Source: Labia minor
Taxonomy: Eukaryota; Arthropoda; Insecta; Dermaptera; Spongiphoridae
Reading direction: 5' to 3'
Assembly: GCA_963082975.1 (NCBI GenBank)
Contig: OY720344.1
Span: 62,896,546 to 62,960,545 of the forward strand
Length of the DNA stretch: 64,000 bases
The position numbers and the translations under genes were made by a program. The notes under the pieces were generated by a model. It searched no databases. It was not told where the DNA came from and was given only the letters and a program-made list of their open reading frames with translations. Numbering within the stretch: the stretch's first letter is position 1; every line of letters begins with the position of its first letter. This document shows, in pieces, positions 48,730 through 58,975 of the stretch.

Positions 48730-49718
48730 CAATTTACGTCTTAATTGCCAGTGCTCTTTACACTTACTTCCAAAGGGGTTTCTGTTCTATGGAATTAATG
48801 AAAATAGAGAGAAAAGGACTAATTCTAATAATAATTAACATAGAACATAGAATTATTATTATTTATTATTTGCCTTAATTTGATACTTTTTTTACAATTA
48901 TGTAATTTATTTTGATTACATTAATAGTTAGAATAAATAATTTAAATAACACATTAACACAACATTAATTTAGTATAGTATAGTATTAATATGTAAATAT
49001 TTATTGAGGAACCAGGCTCCTCCCAAAAGTTTCCATTAATTTTAGGTTTATTTATATCACTGGGATTTTCATATTTTTATATTCATTAATTTTATTTTTA
49101 CATTTTAATTTCTCATTATTATCTATTTTTATCTAAGTGTTATATTTGAACTTATTTATAAAGATATTATTATCTTTTTTATTTTTAGTATTATACTTAA
49201 ATTTGTTGAAATTGTTATTTGTTTTGTTTGGGAGGTTTTGGTTTAAAACACCTGAGATGACCAGGAACATAGAGTTACCAGAACTTAATTTCTGATGATA
49301 TAAAATCATACAAATGCCAAAATCTCATAGTCGGTTTTTTATATCAAAATCACAATAAATTTCTTCTTTAGGAATATTTTATTTTATATTTTTTTTTTAT
49401 AGAATTTAATTATTTATGGTCAATCAACTTTTTAGTGAAAAATAATAATAATTTTTACTCATATTTACTCATATCTGATTAAACTTTCGAAATATTAAGT
49501 AAAAAGTATATATTCTCAAGGCTTTAAAAAAAAAAAACTAAACTATGGAGAATTATTTAATTTTGATTTAGAAAACTTAAACGAAAAAAAAAAAATTAAA
49601 ATAACCGAATCGTTGTTATGTTCTTAATTTATTATCTTTTCACATGAAAATGATCCATATCCTCCCGGAATGTCCCAGGTAGTCTTTTGTTAAGATCCTC
49701 ACTCGAACCCTTCACCGA
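48730..49718. other. AT-rich non-coding DNA
   Basis: A tandem of A runs lies at 49525-49595. No gene is recognised. Confidence 0.5.
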
Positions 49719-49884
49719 TTAGTGCTGGAACTGGAGAAAAGTGTCGCCGCCGCCGCCGCCCGTGAATGAGCAATTAGTGATTGTTTTTTTTTTGTGTTGT
49801 TGTTCTGTTTTCTTATTTCTTCTGTCCCTCTTGTGGCCCTTTTTTTCCCCTGCAATTAGTGGTTTGTCTTCAGGGGCCCCACTG
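49719..49884 (-). CDS. Candidate exon, product unknown
   Basis: On the minus strand a pyrimidine-rich stretch ending CGTCAG (AG at 49886-49885) precedes an open frame to a stop at 49719. The frame reads SGAPEDKPLIAGEKKGHKRD, a basic stretch with KKTEQQHKKK, then CSFTGGGGGDTFLQFQH. The glycine run comes from a GCC repeat. The opposite strand is open as well. The evidence is composition and a splice-like site only. Confidence 0.2.
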
Positions 49885-50322
49885 CTGACGATTACCAAGC
49901 GAGAGGAAATTAACTTTAAAAAGAAATTAGATAACAAACGACAAAAAAATAATAACAAGAACAAATCAAACATTTTTGAAGGTGAAAATTCATATAAAAA
50001 ATAAATAAATAATAGATCTAACCTAAACTATGAACTATTATTATTATTATTATTTTTAATAATTCCGTTACACTATTTAATTGATTGATTAAAATTCTTT
50101 GTAATATACTTTAACTTTATAGTATCTACCTATATATAATATTATTTACTTTAATATAATTATTTAAACATTTTTAGTATTTATATTGTTATTGACCTTG
50201 TTGATATGTGCTGCTCTCTTGTGGTGATTGAAGAATTCATAATCAAAATTTCATTATTCTATACTTATATATGTACATGCACACATACCTTTCTCTTGTT
50301 TATTAAATGTATTTATTCGTAT

Positions 50323-50374
<52 letters not shown>

Positions 50375-50757
50375 TTAAGCATTCTTTTAAAGAAAATCCA
50401 CTCCCCCTGGTGGTGTATGACAATACTTAGCGTATGCTCATATTCTTCTCAACGCCTGTCGTTTCATTCATCCCCCATCCCCATCCTCCTTCCATCCACC
50501 CCCATGGAACGCACTTAACGTTCTTCACCATTCCTCTCGCTCGTTGCTGGGACGTCACCTTAGATTTTCTAAAAAGCATTTTCACGTTGTCATCACATTT
50601 TAGAATGACGCGTTTTCCACTAGCAATCTATATAGCCTCTCGTCTCTCTATCTATTCACCCATCCATCTATCTTGCATCTCTATTCAGCTATGTTTACTT
50701 TCCACGAAGCATACATGCATCAGATTACATATTAACCAATTTATTTTTAATGACATT

Positions 50758-50797
<40 letters not shown>

Positions 50798-51395
50798 TTA
50801 TCAGAATAGAAATTAAATTATGAAAATCATAAAATAATAACAATTAATTATAATATATTTATATTATTAATAATTTTAATTATAATGTTTTGATTCCGAT
50901 ATACAATAATTAACATCTATAGTATTAATACTTCCATCCAATCCACTAAAAATTTTTCACGTGTTATACTGTAGGAAAAAGTTTCTGAACAAACTTTAAA
51001 CTCGGTTATTGAATAGAAAATATCCTTTTGAAATATGCAAGTTTTATTAAATATCATATTAATATAATTAATTAAAAGCAATGTTTTTGATAAGAATTAT
51101 TAAATTTTAATGAAATAATCATTAGTAATTTTAAAATAATTAAAGGCAAGCTTTTTAAGTTTAAGCTTTACTTCTTTACATCGACTCCAATAGTATAAGA
51201 ATATTTATTTATACCTTATCTCGTTTATTTATTTATTTATTTAATGATAAATTTCGATTTTAAAATGTTTCCTTAAAAGAGATTATTAGATATATAAATA
51301 ATAATAATTACAATATTAATTATATATTATAACATTTTATAGGATAGGTTTTGGTAAATTTCTCAATCTAATAATCATTTTACTTAAATGTTATT
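49885..51395. other. Non-coding DNA with microsatellites
   Basis: The stretch contains (AC)n-(TA)n at 50322-50372, (TA)n at 50762-50792 and a C/T-rich, GC-richer part at 50400-50700. The 129-residue frame across 50434-50823 ends in a microsatellite-encoded YI repeat, and I do not accept it. Confidence 0.5.
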
Positions 51396-51403
51396 TATTA
51401 AGA
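51396..51403. repeat. 8-bp target duplication, left (TATTAAGA)
   Basis: This octamer recurs exactly at 54730-54737 on the far side of the hAT element. Confidence 0.92.
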
Positions 51404-51789
51404 CATAGGTTCTTAAACTTATGTACTCCACGGACCCCCACTTGAAAAAATTTTTTTTGACGGACCCCCATCACAACTTTAGGTACTTTACGTCATTTTA
51501 TTAATTAATTTCTGGCTTACGATCTCATAAGGACAAGGATATATGATGAATATTTCTAACAGTGATTGGTGAATAACGATTTTTTTGCATATTGTAGAAC
51601 ACATTTTATTAGAAATTATAATATTGAAGAAAGAAAATACAAACATTGTCATAGCAACAAATCTCACAAATTATAATGGGTACTTACATTAAATTCATAT
51701 AAATATTTTATAATTTTTTTCAGAAAATATTAAATAAGAAATATTTTAAAAAATAACTGCATCTATCTCATTAAATATAACTTACATAT

Positions 51790-53649
51790 TTAATGAGATG
51801 TATGCAGTTGTTTTCTTGAAACAAGAATCTCAATATCTGGCTTAATATTGGAAACTTTTAATCTAAGATCCGGCTCTACATTTAATTTGTTTCTATATTT
51901 AGACTTAATATAAAATAGTACCGAAAAAGCTTGTTCGCATAAATATGTTGTGCAGAATGGAATCAAGTGTTGAAGTGCTTTATTTGCAAGCGCAGGATAA
52001 TCTGACCTGAGAAGTAACCAAAAGTTGCTCAATTCAGTTTTGTTAAATTTTAGTTTATAAGTTGTATCACATGATAATTCCACGAGAATATCTTGTTCAG
52101 GTGCAGATAAATGTTTAGCATTTGTAATTTCCATATTAAATGGATCTCTGATCCAGTTATTGCAAGGATCAGGAGTAGAAAAATACTTCCTGAAGTTGCT
52201 TTTCAAAGTAATTAAATGTTCAACAAATAATTGACGCGTTTGATTAAGCAATTTTTCACTGGAGCTTTCTATGAAATCATTGAGAGTTGGAAAAGACTCA
52301 TATACACCGTTCTGGATGCGTTTCGACCACAAGTCGATTTTTTTAATCATTGCTTCTATTTTATCTTCAACTTTAAATATATTTACAACAGTACCTTGCA
52401 GGCTCAAATTAAGTTCGTTCAATTTTGTAAAAATATCAGTCAAGTAAGCCACCTTAGCTAACCAGATAAAATCATTGAAACATTCGGTCAGTTCAAAATG
52501 CGCATCTATTAAAAACAATCGTATTTCATCTCGAAGCTCAAAAAGGCGAATGAGTACTTTCCCGCGGGACAACCAACGTACATCTGTATGTAATAATAAA
52601 TGTGTATGTTGACTACCCATTTCCTCACACAAAATTTTAAAAACTCTGGAATTAAGTGGACGAGCCTTAATGAAATTGACAATTTTAACTACTTCGTCTA
52701 ATGTTCTTTTCAAATCTGGTGACATATTTTTGGCTGCTAATGATTCTCTGTGAATGCAGCAATGATTCCAAACAACCTGAGGCGCAACATTTTTAATAAG
52801 AGCAATCAATCCAGTTCTTGTACCTGACATTGCACGAGCACCATCAGTGCAAATTCCAACACATTTTGGCCACTCTATTTCATTTTCGGTTATAAAATTA
52901 TTCAAACTGTTAAATATGTCATTAGCTGTCGTTCGTGAAGGTAGTGAATCACAAAACAATACATCTTCTTGTATTTGATTTTCAAACTCATATCTAATGA
53001 AAGCTAACAAATTGGCATTATTAGTGACATCAGTACTTTCATCCAATTGTAATGAGTAATAGTGACTTTTGCGCACTCTCGATATTAATTCTTCTTTTAT
53101 ATTACATGACATGTCTTCAATCCTATTCTTAACCGTATCATTTGATAATGAAATCAAATTTATATCGTTTGCTGCTTTAGTTCCTAACATTATATTTGTA
53201 ATTACTTTTGTAGCAGGAAGAATTAATTGCTCTGCTATATTATGCGGCTTTCCTGCTTTAGCAATAAGTAGAGCTACTTCATATGATGCCATTACTGCTT
53301 TCTTACTCATACCACCAGATCCCGTCTTTACCATCAATTTCTGACTTGAATTAAGTTCTTCTTTTTTCATTTTAAAAAATTCGATAGACTTACTAACATG
53401 CTCGCTGTGCTTTGTTTGTAAATGACGTCTGAGATTAGCAGGTTTCATACTTTCATTGGATAAACTTTCCTGACATAGAACGCAGACTGGTCTTTCCACA
53501 TCATTGTTGCAAATATAAGTAAATCCAAATGATAAATAATCATCCGAATATTTTCTAGTTTTGCATTTCTTGGTAGAGTTTGCTGTTGATGCCTCATCAT
53601 CTGATTCTTTCCGTTTCTGTGTTGAACCAGTTTGTAGCCAACGATCCAT
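51790..53649 (-). CDS. hAT transposase (Buster/ZBED5-like), 619 residues
   Basis: The protein would cut and paste the surrounding element, acting in the nucleus. A BED-type zinc finger lies at about residues 35-85, with C56, C59, H76 and H81. The RNase H-like fold follows: the first catalytic aspartate is in LDESTD (D203), the second in CTDGA (D269), and the all-helical insertion follows with NHCCIHRESLAAK (295-307) and TDVRWLSRGKVL (355-366). The catalytic glutamate is in CEQAFS (E572). The C-terminal dimerisation segment runs to YRNKLNVEPDLRLKVSNIKP (585-604). The length is normal for the family and there is no internal stop or frameshift. I took the first ATG because the BED-proximal basic region KKCKTRK (27-33) follows it. 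The gene is the only one inside matching hAT ends with target duplications. Domestication is unlikely because the ends are present. Confidence 0.93.
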   Translation of the reverse strand: MDRWLQTGSTQKRKESDDEASTANSTKKCKTRKYSDDYLSFGFTYICNNDVERPVCVLCQESLSNESMKPANLRRHLQTKHSEHVSKSIEFFKMKKEELNSSQKLMVKTGSGGMSKKAVMASYEVALLIAKAGKPHNIAEQLILPATKVITNIMLGTKAANDINLISLSNDTVKNRIEDMSCNIKEELISRVRKSHYYSLQLDESTDVTNNANLLAFIRYEFENQIQEDVLFCDSLPSRTTANDIFNSLNNFITENEIEWPKCVGICTDGARAMSGTRTGLIALIKNVAPQVVWNHCCIHRESLAAKNMSPDLKRTLDEVVKIVNFIKARPLNSRVFKILCEEMGSQHTHLLLHTDVRWLSRGKVLIRLFELRDEIRLFLIDAHFELTECFNDFIWLAKVAYLTDIFTKLNELNLSLQGTVVNIFKVEDKIEAMIKKIDLWSKRIQNGVYESFPTLNDFIESSSEKLLNQTRQLFVEHLITLKSNFRKYFSTPDPCNNWIRDPFNMEITNAKHLSAPEQDILVELSCDTTYKLKFNKTELSNFWLLLRSDYPALANKALQHLIPFCTTYLCEQAFSVLFYIKSKYRNKLNVEPDLRLKVSNIKPDIEILVSRKQLHTSH

Positions 53650-53679
53650 TTTATGGAGTAATTTATTAACATTGAACTA

Positions 53680-53880
53680 CAATAATATAAATATAATATA
53701 AATATAATATAAATATAACGAATTATTATTTACTAGCTATGTTTTAATATGATTTTAAATGAATGTTTTAATATCATTTTAAATGAATGTTTTAAATCAT
53801 TTTAATAAATGTTTTAAATCATTTTAAATAAATGATTTAATATCATTTTAAATGAATATTAATTTATATAATAAATATAT
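53680..53880. repeat. AT-rich tandem repeats upstream of transposase
   Basis: A 'taaatataata' tract (53685-53720) is followed by about five degenerate copies of a 25-30-bp 'tgttttaaatcattttaaatga'-type unit. They lie directly 5' of the transposase start on its strand. Confidence 0.7.
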
Positions 53881-53970
53881 TTCGTAATTTGATTCTAAAA
53901 TATTATTAATTTCGTAATTTGATTCTAAAATATTATTAATTTCGTAATTTGATTCTAAAATATTATTAAA
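53881..53970. repeat. Three 30-bp tandem repeats
   Basis: The unit beginning ttcgtaatttgattctaaaa is present three times in a row and is identical except at the last base or two of the third copy. Confidence 0.92.
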
Positions 53971-54152
53971 ATAAATATTTTTTATTCATAAAACTAACTT
54001 ATACTTACTCTCAAAACAGCCTTTCTGGGAAATTGCAAAATGTGTTTAGTGTTTTTATAAAATAATGATCATGCAAATTACACTAAAAATTAAAAAAAAT
54101 TATTAGCTATAATAAACTATTATTAGCTATAATTTAATTATAATTAATTAAA

Positions 54153-54262
54153 TTAATAAAAATAATTTAAAGATACAACTCGTTGAGAAATGAACTTATA
54201 ATTAACATTAATAAAAATAATTTAAAGATACAACTCGTTGAGAAATGAACTTATAATTAACA
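54153..54262. repeat. Two identical 55-bp tandem repeats
   Basis: The unit, starting ttaataaaaataatttaaag and containing 'caactcgttgagaaatgaac', occurs at 54153-54207 and 54208-54262 without a difference that I can see. Confidence 0.9.
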
Positions 54263-54729
54263 TTTGCTTTAAAACTGTTTAAAACCCCAGAGTGGACGCT
54301 GACAATTTGGGTTTTTCCGGGTAAGACTGTCCCCTCCCCTGGTTTTCCCCAATAACAAAGTGAAAGAAAATTCCCTTATATGCCTCCCCTTCCGAGCCCC
54401 TAAGAGGGGTTATTTTAAAGGAACAATCGAAAAATGATTTTAAATGAATGAATGGATGAAAATTCAAATTTTATATATAGTTTTTTATATATGTTTATTT
54501 ATTCACAAAAAATTAATTGACATAATTATCAATTTAATAAAATAAAATAGTATTATTAATAGTATTAAATTATAGCCGTAATTCTCTAGGAGGATATAGT
54601 TAAACAATGAACTTTAAATATTTATATATGTATATATTTTTACGATGATTTTTTTCCGAGGACCGCGGACCCCCAGTAAAGGCTTCGCGGACCCCCAGGG
54701 GTCCGCGGACCACAGTTTAAGAACCACTG

Positions 54730-54737
54730 TATTAAGA
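54730..54737. repeat. 8-bp target duplication, right (TATTAAGA)
   Basis: This matches 51396-51403 exactly. Confidence 0.92.
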
Positions 54738-55214
54738 CATTGAAATGAGAAGTTGTTCATCAGTACATCACAAAAGTTTTTTCAGATGACATTTAAATTT
54801 CTCAAGGCCTATCAAATTCAATGGGGATTAAATTACAAGCCCCGATCGGAAAAACATTACGATTGACATAATTTCACTTAACGCCTACCTGAGTCCATTA
54901 TCCAATTTAGATTTTCTAAATATCATGTTCACAGCCTAAACAAAACTAGAGATACGAAAACAAAAAAAAAAAATAAATAAAAACAACAAATGAATAAATA
55001 AAGAAAACAATTTGTTTAACTATAATAATAAAATACGAATTTATTTTATTACAAGTTATAAAAAAACAACACCAACAACAACGTTGAAGAGAACAAAAAG
55101 AATATTATCCTCTGTAAATGGCCCAATTGATCATTTAGAAAATCTTCATTTACGAATGAATAATCAATGAAATCGAAACTTTTATTATTATTTTTCTATT
55201 ATGATTAAAACAAT
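54738..55214. other. AT-rich non-coding DNA
   Basis: No gene is recognised. Confidence 0.5.
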
Positions 55215-55595
55215 TGATCATGTACTGGTAGACAGAAGACGCCAGTCTAATATTCTGGATGTTAGAGTGTATAGAAGGGCTGATTGTGATTCGGATCATT
55301 ATTTGCTTGTAATAAAATTGAGAGAACGGCTCTCGACGACCCGAAGTTAGGAGAAATTAATCAAAAAAGATACAATTTAGATAATTTTAAAAACGAAGAG
55401 CATAAATTAAAATATCAAATCGAAATCAAAAATATATTTAATAGTTTGACCCTTTTTCAAATCTTGATTTTAATGGAAATTCCAAAAAAATTACGTATGC
55501 CTATACGTAAACGTATGATTTCTCTTGTAGGTAGTAAAGGAAGAGTAAGATGCGGGAATCAATTGTCAGAAACTTTCGAAATTTTAACATTTTAA
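55215..55595 (+). pseudogene. LINE family L1 fragment with internal deletion
   Basis: The first part reads IDHVLVDRRRQSNILDVRVY then RRADCDSDHYLLVIKL. This is the C-terminal end of an APE-type endonuclease, with the SDH motif intact. It runs into YNLDNFKNEEHKLKYQIEIK and then jumps, at about 55445, to the RT segment IPKK...SLVGSKGRVRCGNQLSETFEI. Most of the RT between is missing. It is read on the plus strand with frame breaks. Confidence 0.8.
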
Positions 55596-55674
55596 AATTC
55601 TATATTTGTTCTAAACTAAAATAGAAATTTCTAAAGTGTAAATTTAATTGGTCATTCTTAAGAAAAGAGGAACC

Positions 55675-55800
55675 ACAGTTTTGACGGCGTTGACATTCTC
55701 ATGGTCTCGAGTTCAACTCCCGGACTTGGCAAGGGAATTTTTCTAGCTGGCGTCTATGGGACGAAGGCAGCCAGCCTCCGGAATAAAATTGAATAGTTAC
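55675..55800 (+). repeat. SINE-like repeat with box B
   Basis: 'Ctcgagttcaactcccgg' (55707-55724) contains a perfect GTTCRANYCC box B. It is followed by a hairpin-forming 'agctggcgtc...ccagcc' region and 'ggaataaaattgaatag'. Box A is not clear. A tRNA-derived SINE remnant is the likeliest reading. Confidence 0.45.
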
Positions 55801-55852
55801 TTGATAAAAACTAGCACCTCTAAATAAGAAAATCAAGGTAAAGGTTGATAGG

Positions 55853-56076
55853 TAGGGTGCCCAGAAAAATGTCTTCGGGACAGTCTATTGTCCCGGTTTT
55901 TAAATATTTAGGCCAAAGAAATCAGTTTGGCTCTTATTGTCGATTTTTCATTCAATATGGCTCTAAACAAAAAACAAAAAAAAGGTAAAATTTTTTCCCG
56001 ATTTGGCTCTTAAACATTTTCTATTAAATTTTTTACAAATGTCCCGGTTTGGTGTTTTCGAAATATGGTCACTCTA
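55853..56076. mobile_element. Short non-autonomous DNA element
   Basis: The left end is TAGGGTGCCCAGAAAAATG and the reversed right end is TAGAGTGACCATATTTCG. The flanking octamers are TTGATAGG (55845-55852) and TTGATAGA (56077-56084). The 'gggtgaccata'-type terminus is common among hAT elements. A related fragment lies at 41404-41497. Confidence 0.6.
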
Positions 56077-56232
56077 TTGATAGAACATCTAATTATTATA
56101 GCGATAATATGATAGGTCAGAGGTTCTTAAACTGTGGTCCGCGGACCCCTGGGGGTCCGCGAAGCCTTTACTGGGGGTCCGCAAAGCCATCGTACAGGTG
56201 CACGAGAAAATGATGAGTCGGTTAAAACTTTA

Positions 56233-58095
56233 TCTATATATATAAAGGAGAGTGTTTATATGTATGTATGTATGTATATATGTATGTAATTTGTTTACTT
56301 TTTGCTGTCATAGAAACAAACAAAAAAGAAATTTCCTACTTAACCGACACTTTACCGGTAATTTAGAATTATGAACATCAAAAAATAAGAAACGATTTCT
56401 ATGAAATTACATCACAATATTCTTATATATCTCTATGGTAACATAGGCTATAGATTTTATTAATATCTAATTCTAATCAATAACCGCAGAATTTAATTTT
56501 TTAAAGTTTATATAGTTCTCCGTGTTGTTCATTCAAGAGCCAGGCGTGGCCCACTGACTGGCGGACTCATTTTACACAATGTATATAACTAGCAATCAAA
56601 GAATTATTATAATATTTAACTTTTTATTTTAAATTCTAATATTCAAATATCATTTCAATTAAATAATTTATTCTAAAAGTTCTCATTTTAATTAATATAA
56701 TAAAATATTTAAATCATATTTAACTTAAATTATTTTGTATTTATTCTTTCTATATTTGAATACTTCTTTTATTTTAGGGGGGGAATTAACTATGATCTAA
56801 AAAAATTAATAAATGAACTTAATAATAAAAAATCAAATAAATCCATTAATTTAAATTAATACTATTAATGAATGTATATATTGTTAATTTATCTTTAGTT
56901 TTATCAATACTTTTATACCGTTAATTTTTATAAATTGTCTCAAGTCTCTAACATTGCATTTTCTCAAATTTTATTATAATTAAAAATATTCAATAAAAAT
57001 CAAGCAATGAAATTAAAATATCAAAATGAAATGATCAAGAAATATTATACTCTATTATAACATATACAATACTTATAACTATAGGCGGAGGAAATATTAG
57101 ACGATATCATTGCGGGTTCATGCCAAATCGATCAACATTAATTAAGATATTTTCATTATGACAGATATTAAAAAAACCGCGAATTCAATATTTCTGTTCA
57201 CTAATTATTTGTAGACTTTAGTAAAACCTACGCATGACTCAATAGATCCGGATAAACTTTTTCAAATTTTGATCTTAAAATTTATCTTGAAGGTAGTAAA
57301 GAAAGAGTAAGATGTGGAAATCAATTGTAAAATATTAGGTTACCCAGACGACTTAAATATAATAGGAGATTCGGCAATTGCAATTACAGATAGCAAGGAA
57401 AAATTAATCGAGGTAGGAAAAGAGATGAGGTTTGAAATTAATAATGATAAATAAATATATTTAGAAACAAACAGGAGCAGTATTAACATATAAAATGTAG
57501 AATTTGAATATGTAGAAAAATTGAATGTAATCACGAAGGATAATAATATTTGAGAAGAATTTAAATCGAAGTTGCAATCGGGAAACGCCTGTTATCATGC
57601 AGTAAAGAGGCTTATCTCATCAAAATTATTATAAAAGGGAATGAAAATTAAAATATATAAAACAATTATTTTGTCTGTTGTATTATATGAGTGTGAGACA
57701 TGGTCTATGATCTTAGTAGATGAGAGTGGATTCAGAGTATTTGAGAATAGGATTGGGCCAAAGATGAGGACACCAGGGAATGACGTAAGAAAGATGGAAC
57801 AGAGGCTCAGGATAAGGACACTTGGAGAAATGTGGTTGTAGCTGCCAAGAACTTTCGAGTAGATAGTTATAACATATTCAATAAAAATATATATAATTAA
57901 TTTACTGATTAAATTAAAATATATTTTAAATAATCACACAATAAGAAATGAATGTTTTATGTTATACATTGATTGAAACAAAATGGATGAAAACCTTTTA
58001 CTACTTTCAACCAAATACTATGTACCACTCGGGGGTACAGGGGGCGGAGCCCCCGTCTAGATGTGAAGAGCGACGAAGGAGCTCTGAGCAGCTAG
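56233..58095 (+). mobile_element. Non-autonomous Helitron nested in hAT
   Basis: The 5' end TCTATATATATAAAGGAGAG, followed by (TATG)n, is typical of animal Helitrons. The 3' end is CTAG (58092-58095), preceded by a GGGGGC-GGA-GCCCCC hairpin at 58040-58054 and a GCTC/GAGC palindrome at about 58081-58089. It sits between A and T, as Helitrons do, and the hAT sequence is continuous across the site. No Rep/helicase gene is present. A LINE fragment occupies 57080-57850. Confidence 0.7.
57080..57850 (+). pseudogene. LINE family L1 fragments inside the Helitron
   Basis: Plus-strand frames read CGFMPNRSTLIKI, VDFSKTY, LGYPDDLNIIGDSAIAITD, MKIKIYKTIILSVVLYECET and the C-terminal DTWRNVVVAAKNFRV. The catalytic YADD box is YPDD here, which would inactivate the enzyme even without the stops and deletions between blocks. 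Confidence 0.8.
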
Positions 58096-58159
58096 TTTAA
58101 TATAAAAGAAGCGATGGCATCGCTTTGTGAGGAAACAGAGATCAAATACCCAAATTCAA

Positions 58160-58235
58160 CGAAATGTGCAAGAAAACTATTGCTACCGTTTCCATCTTCA
58201 TATTTAGCAGAATTTTCTTTCTTCAATATTATAAT
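58160..58235 (+). pseudogene. hAT transposase C-terminal scrap
   Basis: The frame reads KCARKLLLPFPSSYLAEFSF, which aligns with KALQHLIPFCTTYLCEQAFS (residues 557-576) of the complete transposase and includes the glutamate position. Sequence beyond it matches the non-coding left end of the complete element. Confidence 0.65.
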
Positions 58236-58439
58236 TTCTAATAAAATGTGTTCTACAATATGCAAAAAAATCGTTATTCACCAATCACTTAGAAATATTC
58301 ATCATATATCCTTGTTCTTATAAGCCATTAACTAATAAAATGACCTAAAGTACCTAAAGTTGGAATGGGGTCCGTCAAAAAAAATTTTTTCAAGTGGGGG
58401 TCCGCAGAGTACATAAGATTAAGAACCTCTGTGATAGGT

Positions 58440-58874
58440 GATATTATGATAGGCGTAGTCCATGCGTCCATATACAAAAGTCGGAAGTTTTTTCATTCTT
58501 AAAAAATCTATCCTATTCAGATATTCATTTGAATTTACTAACTTTAGTATTTGTGCTTCTTTTTAAGATTATAAACATCACACCTTTTGTAAATTATGAT
58601 AAAAACAATAAACAAAACACCAATTTTTTCAAGAAATAATGGGCTTGAAAATCACCGCAATAATTATGCAGAAACCTAAATTATATAGTAAACTTCCAAC
58701 TATTAGGATTATAATAAAATAATATAAATATTTACAAACAAAGACATTGGTTTTGACTCTAAATACCTCTCTTAAAGATTAAATCCATGATTTACTTGAT
58801 ACATTTTCGCTATCAACATGAAAAGCATTCATTATCGCTCTTTATAGCGAAAATTAACAATAGCAAAAGAACTC
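58440..58874. other. AT-rich non-coding DNA
   Basis: No gene is recognised. A short hairpin, 'tcgctctttatagcga', lies at 58838-58853. Confidence 0.45.
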
Positions 58875-58906
58875 CTGAAGACGGTTCTGATTAGGAACCG
58901 AAACCG
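58875..58906 (+). ncRNA. Hammerhead-ribozyme-like motif
   Basis: The order is CTGAAGA, one base, stem GGTTC, loop TGATTAG, stem GAACC, then GAAAC. This matches the conserved hammerhead core CUGANGA - helix II - GAAA, with a perfect 5-bp helix II. I could not find a convincing helix III with a UH cleavage site downstream, nor a clear helix I, so it may be a remnant. Motifs of this kind are known from Penelope-like retroelements. Confidence 0.45.
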
Positions 58907-58975
58907 AATTTTGATTAAAAAATAAGATATTTATCTTTTATTTCTTGTCTCCTTTATTTTCAACACTAGTTACCA

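Larger units (their letters stand above)
51404..54729 (-). mobile_element. Complete autonomous-type hAT (Buster-like) transposon
   Basis: The element is 3326 bp. Its left end is CATAGGTTCTTAAACTT and its reversed right end is CAGTGGTTCTTAAACTG, an imperfect terminal inverted repeat with perfect 8-bp target duplications outside. Repeated 'cggaccccca' motifs near both ends (51430-51470, 54660-54715) are likely subterminal transposase-binding sequences. One intact transposase gene lies on the minus strand. Three sets of AT-rich tandem repeats lie between its start codon and the right end. The duplication TATTAAGA fits nnnTAnnn, reported for the Buster branch of hAT elements, and the protein resembles ZBED5-type sequences derived from that branch. 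The two termini differ at a few bases, so activity is possible but unproven. Confidence 0.92.
56118..58431 (+). mobile_element. hAT element with nested Helitron
   Basis: The ends CAGAGGTTCTTAAACTGTGG and, reversed, CAGAGGTTCTTAATCTTATG are flanked by perfect copies of TGATAGGT (56110-56117, 58432-58439). The first 65 bp closely match the right end of the 51404-54729 element, and the last 210 bp match its left end, so this is a relative in the opposite orientation. Removing the Helitron leaves about 450 bp with only a scrap of transposase (58160-58235). It is non-autonomous. Confidence 0.85.

Noticed and set aside
50434-50823. 129-codon open frame, plus strand
   Set aside because: It is rich in S, H, P and I, and its end is encoded by a TA microsatellite.
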